NCBI RefSeq assembly: GCF_004362055.1 | Contig: NZ_SNXB01000003.1 | Location: forward strand, 248,001 to 312,000 | DNA from: Flavobacterium sp. 245 | GTDB taxonomy: Bacteria; Bacteroidota; Bacteroidia; Flavobacteriales; Flavobacteriaceae | Length of the DNA: 64,000 nt | Direction: 5' to 3' | Shown here: one piece after another, positions 54,321 to 61,401 of the stretch | Layout of the letters: every line of letters starts with the position of its first letter | Position numbering within the stretch: the stretch's first letter is position 1 | Program-made: the position numbers and the translations under genes | Notes under the pieces: generated by a model | Told to the model about the DNA's origin: nothing | Database searches by the model: none | The model's input: only the letters and a program-made list of their open reading frames with translations

Positions 54321-54364
54321 TACGGATTTCCATAAAATTCTAATTTTTATTGGTCTTACATTTG
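54321..54364 (+). promoter_or_regulatory. Palindrome plus promoter of the DUF4177/YidD operon
   Basis: TACGGATTTCCATA (54321-54334), 22 bp, then TACATTTG (54357-54364), a TAnnTTTG -7 box, 39 bp before the start codon. Flanking bases (CAATTTAATATTAAT) are shared too with the copy at 50871-50914, so part of the similarity is a duplicated leader. Confidence 0.7.
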
Positions 54365-54403
54365 AATTATAAACCAATTTAATATTAATCAAACCAAAAA
54401 ATT

Positions 54404-54637
54404 ATGGAATATAAAGTAGTGCCATTCATAGCTTCAATTGATCCAAAAAAAGGGACTTCAAATCATGTTGCTGAACAACTTGAAAGCTTAATAAAAAATT
54501 ATAGAAATCAAGGCTGGGAATATGTGCGTTTAGAAAGTGTATCAACATTTGTGCATCCAGAAAATGGCTGTTTTGGACTTGGAGCAAAACCAGGTTATAC
54601 AACAAATAACCAAATGGTTGTTTTTCAGAAAAAATGA
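54404..54637 (+). CDS. DUF4177-like protein
   Basis: A 77-aa protein: MEYKVVPFIASIDP, then LESLIKNYRNQGWEYVRLESV, as in the DUF4177 family. Function unknown, no signal peptide. Its last codons overlap the start of the yidD-like gene by 4 bp (ATGA), so the two are translationally coupled. Confidence 0.82.
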   Translation: MEYKVVPFIASIDPKKGTSNHVAEQLESLIKNYRNQGWEYVRLESVSTFVHPENGCFGLGAKPGYTTNNQMVVFQKK

Positions 54638-54924
54638 AATATTTCATCCTATTAATAATTCGCTTGTATTGGATTTTAATTCCTCAATCCAACAGAAGAA
54701 AATGCATTTTTAAAAAATCCTGCTCCAATTATGTGTTTGAAATAACTCAAAAAGAAGGATTTATTAAGGGACTAAAAGGATTTCAATTTCGCTACAAAAA
54801 CTGTAGAGGAAATTTTTCAATTTTTAAAAATCCGATAACTAACAAAATTCAAATGATTCTTCCTTCACAAATAATAATTGAGAAGGAAGAAATTGCTGAA
54901 AGATTATTTAAAAATCACGTATAA
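54634..54924 (+). CDS. yidD: YidD-like membrane protein insertion factor
   Basis: A 96-aa protein with an N-terminal hydrophobic stretch and the YidD (haemolytic-domain) core: CIFKKSCSNYVFEITQKEGFIKGLKGFQFR, then KNCRG. The family's three Cys are kept and the surrounding Arg/Lys pattern is similar, although the usual PTCS and CHPW forms are changed (KSCS, YKNCRG). It is a divergent, accessory copy. The housekeeping yidD normally lies with rnpA/yidC, not here. Confidence 0.78.
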   Translation: MKYFILLIIRLYWILIPQSNRRKCIFKKSCSNYVFEITQKEGFIKGLKGFQFRYKNCRGNFSIFKNPITNKIQMILPSQIIIEKEEIAERLFKNHV

Positions 54925-54994
54925 GTACTTATTTCAAACGTCATAATTCTAATTAGATTTAGCAAATACTTAAAAACCAAATACCACAAAGCCT

Positions 54995-55402
54995 ATGCTA
55001 AAAAACTACCTCATCTTACTTTTATTAGTTGCGTTTTATTCCTGCAAAAAAGCGGATGCTCCACCTCCACCGCAAATCAACACGTTTTATAAAGAAACTG
55101 TTACCGCAGATGACCGAAAAACGATTACGCCGGACGAAGCTCAAACGTATCATGTAAATAAAACCTATCAATACGAATACCGAACCGGAAACCCAGGAAA
55201 CTACGAATACAATTATGATGTAAAAGGAATAAATGACAAAGGCGATTCGGTTTTTGGGAATATAAATGTTCAGGGAAAATATGGTGCCGGAATTTTAATG
55301 GACAGCATTGCTGAAATAGAAATCAGTACCGAATGGATTTCAAAAGGAAAATTAAAAGCCAACGATAAAAAAGGAAACGAATATAATTTAATCGTCAAAT
55401 AA
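54995..55402 (+). CDS. Lipoprotein of unknown function
   Basis: A 135-aa lipoprotein (LLVAFYSC, Cys 17). A short Pro run (DAPPPPQ) follows, then a beta-rich domain (YHVNKTYQYEYRTGNPGNYEYNYDVKGIN, GNINVQGKYGAGIL, IEISTEW). No family recognised. It may share the unit of the next small gene 10 bp downstream. Confidence 0.75.
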   Translation: MLKNYLILLLLVAFYSCKKADAPPPPQINTFYKETVTADDRKTITPDEAQTYHVNKTYQYEYRTGNPGNYEYNYDVKGINDKGDSVFGNINVQGKYGAGILMDSIAEIEISTEWISKGKLKANDKKGNEYNLIVK

Positions 55403-55412
55403 GATTATTTAA

Positions 55413-55622
55413 ATGAAATATACTTTACTCTTACTATTTATAATTTTAACTTCATTCAGTATGCCAGAAACCAGCGTTTTTATATGCGGGCCAAAAGGTG
55501 CAAAAAAATACCATTATAACGAAAACTGCAGGGGTTTATCATCCTGCAGTCACGGAATCACAAAAACATCATTAAAACAAGCTCAGGGATATGGTTTGAC
55601 ATTATGCGGATGGGAAGATTAG
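55413..55622 (+). CDS. Small secreted Cys protein
   Basis: A 69-aa exported protein with a signal peptide to about residue 20. The mature part has FICGPKGAKKYHYNENCRGLSSC, then HGITKTSLKQAQGYGLTLCGWED. The four Cys and the YHxxxxCRGLSxC spacing recur in small Bacteroidota proteins of unknown role and may bind zinc or form disulfides. It is 10 bp after the lipoprotein gene. Confidence 0.78.
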   Translation: MKYTLLLLFIILTSFSMPETSVFICGPKGAKKYHYNENCRGLSSCSHGITKTSLKQAQGYGLTLCGWED

Positions 55623-55854
55623 AAACTTGCTTTTAATCGTTTCTTTTATCGCTTTTGTCTTATTTAATTATTTGATAATAATGACTTTACAATTTATTCA
55701 CATTAGTTTTATTAATTTGAATAAAACTAAAAGTTATGAAATTCTTTAATCTAAATTTTCTAGTATCATTCAAAGAATGGCTTTTTTTAAGAGCTATGCA
55801 ATCTTCTTTCCTTCATTAAAAAAAAGCAATTAAAAATCAAGGAACATATATTGA

Positions 55855-57204
55855 ATGAATAAAGTTGAAAACTCGTTTCTAAACAAAAATCAATTTGGAG
55901 AGGATTTCTTGTGGGGTGTTTCTACCGCCGCATTTCAAATTGAAGGAGCTCATGATGCAGACGGAAAAGGTTCTTCGATCTGGGATGTTTTTACTTCTCA
56001 AAAAGGGAAAATTAAAAACGGACATCATGCCATAACTGCTTGTGATTTTTATAATTCGTATCAAGATGATATTAATTTAATCAAAGAATTAAATATCCCT
56101 AATTTTCGATTTTCGATCAGCTGGCCACGAATTATGCCTACGGGAACGCATCCTGTCAATCAAGCCGGAATTGATTACTACAATAAAATCATCGATTCAT
56201 TGCTTGCTCAGGGCATCGAACCTTGGGTTACTCTTTACCATTGGGATCTACCTCATGCACTTGAACAAAAAGGCGGCTGGACGAATCGCGAATCGGTTTC
56301 GTGGTTTTCAGACTATGTTGAAATCTGCGCCAAGCATTTTGGCGATCGCGTTAAAAACTGGATGGTCATCAATGAACCTTCTGTTTTTACCGGAGCTGGT
56401 TATTTTCTTGGTATTCACGCACCCGGAAAAAAAGGAATTACAAATTACCTAAAAGCCATGCACCACGTTACAATGGCGACTGCGGCCGGAGGAAAAATAC
56501 TTAGAAATAGAATTCCCGACGCCAATATTGGAACTACTTTTTCATCTACTCACATTGAGCCTTTTTCACAAAATCAAAAAGATGTTGACGCTGCAAAACG
56601 GGTCGACACTTTGCTAAACAGGACTTTTATCGAACCGCTTCTCGGACTTGGATATCCGCAGGATGACTTGCCTGTTTTAAAAAAACTAAGCAATTATATT
56701 GCGCCCGATGATTTAGAAAACATTGCTTTCGATTTCGATTTTATTGGTCTGCAATGTTATACTAGAGAAGTTGTAAAATCGTCGTTACTAATTCCCTATA
56801 TCGGTGCCGAATTAATTAGTGCCGAAAAAAGAAATGTAATAGCAACTGATATGGGCTGGGAAGTTTATCCTCCTGCTCTCTATCATGTTTTAAAAAGATT
56901 TAACGAATACGACATCAAAAAAATTATAATAACCGAAAATGGCGCCGCTTTCCCAGACACGGTTACAAACGGAAAAGTGCATGACATCAAGCGTACGCAT
57001 TATATTCAGGATCATTTAGAACAAATTTTAAAAGCCAAAGAAGACGGCTTAAATGTTGATGGCTATTTTGTATGGACGCTGACTGACAACTTTGAGTGGG
57101 CTGAAGGCTACAATGCCAGATTTGGACTTGTTCATGTCGATTTTGAGACTCAAAAAAGAACCATTAAAAACTCTGGATTCTGGCTTAAAGATTTTTTATC
57201 TTAA
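55855..57204 (+). CDS. GH1 beta-glucosidase
   Basis: A 449-aa cytoplasmic GH1 barrel. The acid/base Glu is in VINEPSVF, and the nucleophile Glu is in IITENGAAF. EDFLWGVSTAAFQIEGAHDADGKGSSIWDVF, RFSISWPRIMPTG and WTLTDNFEWAEGY are classical. Nothing ties it to a specific substrate: cellobiose or aryl beta-glucosides are usual. The rest of the accessory region is unrelated, so this gene is probably independent. Confidence 0.96.
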   Translation: MNKVENSFLNKNQFGEDFLWGVSTAAFQIEGAHDADGKGSSIWDVFTSQKGKIKNGHHAITACDFYNSYQDDINLIKELNIPNFRFSISWPRIMPTGTHPVNQAGIDYYNKIIDSLLAQGIEPWVTLYHWDLPHALEQKGGWTNRESVSWFSDYVEICAKHFGDRVKNWMVINEPSVFTGAGYFLGIHAPGKKGITNYLKAMHHVTMATAAGGKILRNRIPDANIGTTFSSTHIEPFSQNQKDVDAAKRVDTLLNRTFIEPLLGLGYPQDDLPVLKKLSNYIAPDDLENIAFDFDFIGLQCYTREVVKSSLLIPYIGAELISAEKRNVIATDMGWEVYPPALYHVLKRFNEYDIKKIIITENGAAFPDTVTNGKVHDIKRTHYIQDHLEQILKAKEDGLNVDGYFVWTLTDNFEWAEGYNARFGLVHVDFETQKRTIKNSGFWLKDFLS

Positions 57205-57223
57205 GACTTTCCCTTAAAATTAC

Positions 57224-57256
57224 AAAAGCCTTTCGCATTAAATGTGAAAGGCTTTT
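57224..57256 (+). terminator. Intrinsic terminator after the GH1 gene
   Basis: Stem AAAAGCCTTTCGCATT (57224-57239) / AATGTGAAAGGCTTTT (57241-57256), with one wobble. It also faces the convergent gene at 57279. Confidence 0.85.
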
Positions 57257-57278
57257 ATATTTGAAATAAATTCAAGCA

Positions 57279-57644
57279 TCAATGAAACCTAAATTTATAA
57301 GATTGCTTTAGAATTCCAACAGTAAGCTTTCCGTCACTTTTTAGGTGGGCTGTCACCATAATATATTTTTCTTCGGGATACTTTATATCATAACTAAAGA
57401 TGGTGTCTTTTGTTTTAACCTCAAGCAGGTGTTTTCCTTCATCAGATATTGAAAGTTCTGCTGTTTGGTAAGTCGGCATTTCATTTGTTGCTTTTAAGGT
57501 AATGTCGTGCACTTTCTTTTTATCAAGATATACTTCCAATTTTAAGTTATCCAATTTCATATTTGTTGGCTGCTCAAACAACACTACATACTTTTTACAA
57601 CCAAAAGTGCATAAAACAATTACTACTATTAGAAGCTTTTTCAT
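57279..57644 (-). CDS. Small lipoprotein of unknown function
   Basis: A 121-aa lipoprotein (VIVLCTFGC, Cys 16) with a beta-rich mature domain (LKLEVYLDKKKVHDITLKAT, TAELSISDEGKHLLEVKT, MVTAHLKSDGKLTVGILKQ). No family recognised. It is monocistronic. Confidence 0.7.
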   Translation of the reverse strand: MKKLLIVVIVLCTFGCKKYVVLFEQPTNMKLDNLKLEVYLDKKKVHDITLKATNEMPTYQTAELSISDEGKHLLEVKTKDTIFSYDIKYPEEKYIMVTAHLKSDGKLTVGILKQSYKFRFH

Positions 57645-57963
57645 AAATCATATTTTTAAATGGATTATTTTTTACTCTTTTATAAATATAAATAATTTTA
57701 TTACAATCCAGCTAAAAATCAAATTTTACTGTCTTATTTATTAAGCAAACAAACTTTAAAAAAAAGTCAAAAAAAATCACTTATTTCATTGATTTTATTT
57801 GGTTTAACCGTATGTTTTTCGTATCTTTATAGTATAAATAACAGTCAATATATGCCAAAAAACAAACTATTTAAATGCCTAAATTGCTTCGTAACAAATT
57901 ATTCTTTTTCCAATTTTTTGCATTTTATTTTTCAAAAAAATGCTTTCAATCTTCATTTGGAAA
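57645..57963. other. 319-bp AT-rich intergenic region, no gene seen
   Basis: Between two minus-strand genes. No repeat family, terminator or convincing promoter is visible, and the frames across it have no coding signs. Confidence 0.6.
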
Positions 57964-58611
57964 CTATTCTAGCTGATCTTTTTTCTGCACATAATTTAAA
58001 CACGCAGAAGACACCAATAAGACTGTTCCTATTGCAATCTTAATTACTTTTTTCGGCTGTATGTTCTGAGCTATTTTTTTAGAATTAGAATATATGTCTT
58101 TTAAATTCAAAAAAAGATTTCCTTTTTTAGGAACTTCTTTAGACTCTTCATTTTCATTTTCAACAAAACTCTTTGATTCTATGACTTCATTCTCTATTTC
58201 AGTGGCAACTTCAGTTCTTTCTGTATTTTCAGCCAGTTTGGCTTCTCCATTTCTACACTTTTCATTAAACCTTTTAAAAGGACGCGGTTGAAAATCGACC
58301 AAAATTGCCGCAAGATTTATGGCGTCAATATTTGACGGATCTGTTTCGCCTTTAAAAAAGGTTTCAATGGGTCTAAACTTATCTTTTTGTTCCTTAAACT
58401 TATTCTTTTTTGTATGATCAAAATCTAAACCCAACAAATTCCTAAAAACATTCAAATCATCTTGGCTCGGATTATTTTCAAAAATAAGCCAGCACAAATC
58501 GCGGAGTTTTCCTCGGGATGGACTATACAAATAATCGAAGTATTCTCCCTCTTTTTCGAGTTCGTATTTAATTTTAATCGCTTTTTTATATGCTTCTAAT
58601 GTATTATTCAT
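57964..58611 (-). CDS. Shorter paralogue of the divergent membrane protein (cassette copy 2)
   Basis: A 215-aa protein. The first 115 residues parallel the protein at 46922-47833 (LEAYKKAIKIKYELEKEGEYFDYL, LRDLCWLIFENN, LAAILVDFQPRPFKRF). The acidic linker (120-165) and a hydrophobic stretch (about 192-206, KIAIGTVLLVSSACL) follow, but it stops ten residues later. The whole Cys-containing C-terminal domain of copy 1 is missing. It is either a truncated remnant or a variant that lost its extracytoplasmic part. A segment encoding ESKEVPKK occurs both inside the gene and just upstream of its start. Confidence 0.7.
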   Translation of the reverse strand: MNNTLEAYKKAIKIKYELEKEGEYFDYLYSPSRGKLRDLCWLIFENNPSQDDLNVFRNLLGLDFDHTKKNKFKEQKDKFRPIETFFKGETDPSNIDAINLAAILVDFQPRPFKRFNEKCRNGEAKLAENTERTEVATEIENEVIESKSFVENENEESKEVPKKGNLFLNLKDIYSNSKKIAQNIQPKKVIKIAIGTVLLVSSACLNYVQKKDQLE

Positions 58612-58616
58612 CTTGA

Positions 58617-58655
58617 CTTTTTTAGGAACCTCTTTGGACTCTTTACTTTTATTTT
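58617..58655. repeat. Duplicated segment upstream of the copy-2 membrane protein
   Basis: The 39-bp stretch beginning TTTTTTAGGAACCTCTTTGG is a near copy of 58124-58160 inside the gene. On the minus strand it reads in frame with the gene's start codon and encodes KESKEVPKK for 16 codons before a stop. It looks like the end of a former tandem copy or a local duplication. Confidence 0.6.
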
Positions 58656-59013
58656 TAATCTAAATCTTTTTATATGCCTTTATTTTTGACTTCAAAAATT
58701 CAAATCCTTATCAGCACTTTCAATTTTTATTCCAATCTCATATTATTTCTACTTTTTTTTCAGTTCAATCCAACTTTTGTCAAGCTTATTACATCTATTA
58801 TAATAGAGATTCGTCTAAAGCCAAATAACATTTAATAAAAAAATAGGCATTGCATTTTTATTTTATTGGGAAATCATGGGAATCTCAGGAAAACGCAGGA
58901 ATTCCGGGAATACCTTATCTACAGTGGTCTAAAAGTGCCTTTCCTTTGCATCAGAAATTAGTTCAAGTTTTGTCTGCAGACTAAAACAAAAATATAAAAC
59001 TAGATCTAATTAT

Positions 59014-59146
59014 CATTGTGGAAAACCGTAAGACCGAGTTTATTCGGGAAGTTTAAATTACGTCTTACCGTTCTACACGATCAACTTCCCAAAATCAATT
59101 TGGTATTGCCAATAATAACTCTGGATAAACTCCGGACAGCAATACC
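59014..59146 (+). ncRNA. Candidate structured leader RNA, copy 2
   Basis: Same layout as 48030-48164. P1 ATTGTG (59015-59020)/CACGAT (59076-59081). P2 GTAAGAC (59028-59034)/GTCTTAC (59062-59068). P3 CCGA (59034-59037)/TCGG (59044-59047). H2 outer GGTATTG (59102-59108)/CAATACC (59140-59146). H2 inner TCTGGA (59120-59125)/TCCGGA (59131-59136). GGGAAGT (59046-59052) can pair with ACTTCCC (59084-59090). H2 has the same total length (45 nt) and a 5-nt loop in both copies, while paired bases differ compensatorily. The start codon of the small lipoprotein is 27 bp downstream, also as in copy 1. The remainder of the 562-bp gap 58612-59173 includes conserved GGAATTCC-rich sequence (58890-58915). Confidence 0.65.
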
Positions 59147-59173
59147 TATGTCTAATTTCTAAATTAAATCAAA

Positions 59174-59386
59174 ATGAAAAAATTATTACTTTTTAGCGCT
59201 ATTGCGTTATTATTCAGCATATTTTCTTGTACTCCGGATGAAATTGAAACGAAGCCAAAACAAGAAACAAAAAAAACTGTTAATCCAGCAAAAGATACAT
59301 ATGCTGATGATGGTCCTGGTGAGGGTACGCCTGGTGAGGGTCCTGGTGATGGAAAAGTTCCACCACCACCACCAACGGATGAATAA
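59174..59386 (+). CDS. Tiny proline-tailed lipoprotein (70 aa), copy 2
   Basis: A 70-aa lipoprotein (LLFSIFSC, Cys 19). Mature part: a Lys/Glu-rich spacer (KPKQETKKTVNPAKD) and a tail TYADDGPGEGTPGEGPGDG followed by a Pro run. It has expanded PGEG/PGDG units compared with the 57-aa copy 1. NPAK, YADDGPG and the Pro tail are the conserved parts. The TPR kinase follows after 51 bp with the hairpin between. Confidence 0.85.
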   Translation: MKKLLLFSAIALLFSIFSCTPDEIETKPKQETKKTVNPAKDTYADDGPGEGTPGEGPGDGKVPPPPPTDE

Positions 59387-59419
59387 AAATATTTTTAGTA
59401 TCTAATTAATTACTATTTT

Positions 59420-59459
59420 CGGGGAAAGTAAATTTATATGTTACGGTCCCCGTTTTTTT
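59420..59459 (+). terminator. Terminator-like hairpin with the kinase start codon in its loop, copy 2
   Basis: CGGGGA (59420-59425) / TCCCCG (59447-59452) and GTAA (59428-59431) / TTAC (59441-59444), loop ATTTATATG with the ATG at 59438-59440, then seven T. The stem bases match copy 1, and the loop is one base longer. Confidence 0.7.
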
Positions 59460-61147
59460 ATTTTATTATTTTCCTTTTTCTTTTTTCCTGCAAAGAAAAA
59501 ACGACCGTCAACCCAAATACTGAAGCTATACAAAAAGAAGCTCTTAGTTTGCGAAATACAGGAATTGCAAATTATGAAAAACAAAATTTTAATACTGCAT
59601 TTTTCGAATTTAATAAATCCAAAATACTTTTTGAAACTTTAAAAGACAGTGCCAATATTGGATATATCCTTATACAAATGGCTGCAATACAGCAGGTCAA
59701 CGGTGATTATTATGGTAGCAAGGAGACTGTTACCGAAGCATCAACATATTTCAAAAAAAAGAATATGTACACTGCTGCTATAAATGCAACGTTAGGCGTT
59801 GCTGACAAAGAACTTTCTCAATACAATGATGCTATTTTTTATTATAAAGAATCTGCGAAAGAATATGAAGATCCAATTGCAAAACTGATCCCTATAAGTA
59901 ATATTGCACCAATTTATATTCAGCAAAAAAAATACGCCAAAGCGATTGCCCTAATAGAATCAATATTAAGAACGAAACTTTTAGATGATAAGCTTCAAGC
60001 GACTCATAAAGCTAGAAATCAAGACAACTTGGGCTATGCTTATTTTAAAAATGGAATGGATGAAAAGGGATTCAATTTAATGAGTCATGCACTCCAGAAA
60101 AGAAATGAAATAAAGGACACTTATGGAAGCATTGAAAGTTACTTACACTTAGCCGATTATTATTCCAAAAAAGATGTTCAAAAATCAGATGAAAATGCGC
60201 TTACGGCATACACTATTTCCACAAAACTAAATAGTGTTGATGAAAGATTAGAAGCGTTGCAAATTTTAATTTCAAATGATAATAGTCCTCAAAAGCACAA
60301 ATATGTTCAAAAGTATTTTACGCTAAATGATAGTATCATTAAGGTTAGAAACAACTTTAAAAATAAATTTGCCAAAATTAAATACGATGCTAAAAAAGAA
60401 AAAGACGAAAATGAAAAACTTCGTCTAGAAAAAGCAGAAAACCAGTTAGCACTTCAAAAAGAAAAATACCTGCGCATTGTATTAGTTATCATATTTATTT
60501 TTCTAGTTATTTTAATAGCCATTTTAATTCGCTATTATAAAAATAAAAACAAAGCAATAGAATTTAAAGCTTCGTATGAAACCGAGACCCGAATTGCGAA
60601 AAAAATCCATGATGAATTAGCAAACGATGTTTTTAATGTGATTGCATTTACCGAATCGCAGCCTTTGTCTAAAGAAAACACAAAAGAGAATCTTCTTCAA
60701 AAATTAGATGATATTTACGGCCGTGTAAGAGGAATTTCAAAAGAAAACAATAAAATCGATACGGGTGCCAATTTTACCAGCAGCATAAAAGAAATGCTTT
60801 CGACTTATAACACCACCGAAAGAAATATCATGGTCACCAATATAGAAAATATAAACTGGGAAATTATTGATGATATTAAAAAGATCACTATTAGCCGAAT
60901 TTTACAAGAGTTAATGGTAAATATGAAAAAACACAGCCAAGCAAATCTTGTTGTCATAAAATTTGAAAGTGATCAAAATTCCATCTTAATACATTATACC
61001 GATAATGGTATTGGTTGCGAAAAAAATAAGATTGCAAAAAATGGTCTCCAAAATATGGAAAGCCGTATTCAGGCCGTTAAAGGAACTGTAGATTTTGAAA
61101 CAGAACCAAACAAAGGTTTTAGAGCGAAAATAAATATTCCTAAATAA
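59438..61147 (+). CDS. TPR sensor histidine kinase (cassette copy 2, no adjacent regulator)
   Basis: 569 aa, paralogue of the kinase at 48416 over its full length. Lipoprotein-like leader (LFLFSC), TPR units (35-300), coiled coil (310-342), transmembrane helix (about 344-364), H-box TETRIAKKIHDELANDVFNVI, N-box SRILQELMVNMKKHS, and G-boxes TDNGIGCEKN and NGLQNMESRI. All catalytic motifs are intact, so it should be active. No response regulator follows, only a repeat and the convergent RND operon. It may phosphorylate the regulator at 50129 or act with copy 1 as a heterodimer. Confidence 0.92.
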   Translation: MLRSPFFYFIIFLFLFSCKEKTTVNPNTEAIQKEALSLRNTGIANYEKQNFNTAFFEFNKSKILFETLKDSANIGYILIQMAAIQQVNGDYYGSKETVTEASTYFKKKNMYTAAINATLGVADKELSQYNDAIFYYKESAKEYEDPIAKLIPISNIAPIYIQQKKYAKAIALIESILRTKLLDDKLQATHKARNQDNLGYAYFKNGMDEKGFNLMSHALQKRNEIKDTYGSIESYLHLADYYSKKDVQKSDENALTAYTISTKLNSVDERLEALQILISNDNSPQKHKYVQKYFTLNDSIIKVRNNFKNKFAKIKYDAKKEKDENEKLRLEKAENQLALQKEKYLRIVLVIIFIFLVILIAILIRYYKNKNKAIEFKASYETETRIAKKIHDELANDVFNVIAFTESQPLSKENTKENLLQKLDDIYGRVRGISKENNKIDTGANFTSSIKEMLSTYNTTERNIMVTNIENINWEIIDDIKKITISRILQELMVNMKKHSQANLVVIKFESDQNSILIHYTDNGIGCEKNKIAKNGLQNMESRIQAVKGTVDFETEPNKGFRAKINIPK

Positions 61148-61203
61148 GCCAAAATAAAAAACCTTTAATTATTCTGAAAGGATTTTCGCTTTATTTTATT
61201 TAA

Positions 61204-61303
61204 ACTGGACTGAAGTCCAGGTCTACAATATAATTTGTTCCTTCGGAACTATAAGAAGAGCCTTTGGCTCGAACCATATTGTAGAGCTGGACTTCAGTCC
61301 AGT
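61204..61303. repeat. Cloverleaf-like palindromic repeat, family F
   Basis: Outer arms ACTGGACTGAAGTCCAG... (61204-61231) and its complement (61276-61303) pair over about 27 bp. Between them are two small hairpins, GTTCC-TTC-GGAAC and GAGCC-TTT-GGCTC. The arms themselves are palindromic. It lies between the copy-2 kinase and the RND operon. Confidence 0.85.
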
Positions 61304-61335
61304 GCAGCTTTGGGATTAATCTGGTTTGTTTTATC

Positions 61336-61370
61336 TAAAAAAAACCTCTCAGAATTTAACTTCTGAGAGG
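61336..61370 (-). terminator. Intrinsic terminator of the RND efflux operon
   Basis: Perfect stem CCTCTCAGAA (61345-61354) / TTCTGAGAGG (61361-61370). The plus-strand A-run (61337-61344) becomes a U-run on the minus strand. It follows the TolC-like gene by about 30 bp. Confidence 0.88.
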
Positions 61371-61401
61371 CCTCTACTAATAACTAATTAAAATGGGCAT
61401 T

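Noticed and set aside
55737..55820. 27-codon frame MKFFNLNFLVS... upstream of the GH1 gene
   Set aside because: Too short to judge, with no paralogue in the window. It could be a leader peptide, but there is no supporting structure.
57789..58043. 84-aa frame on the plus strand
   Set aside because: It overlaps the 3' end of the minus-strand membrane protein gene and reflects AT-rich sequence. No signal for translation was seen.
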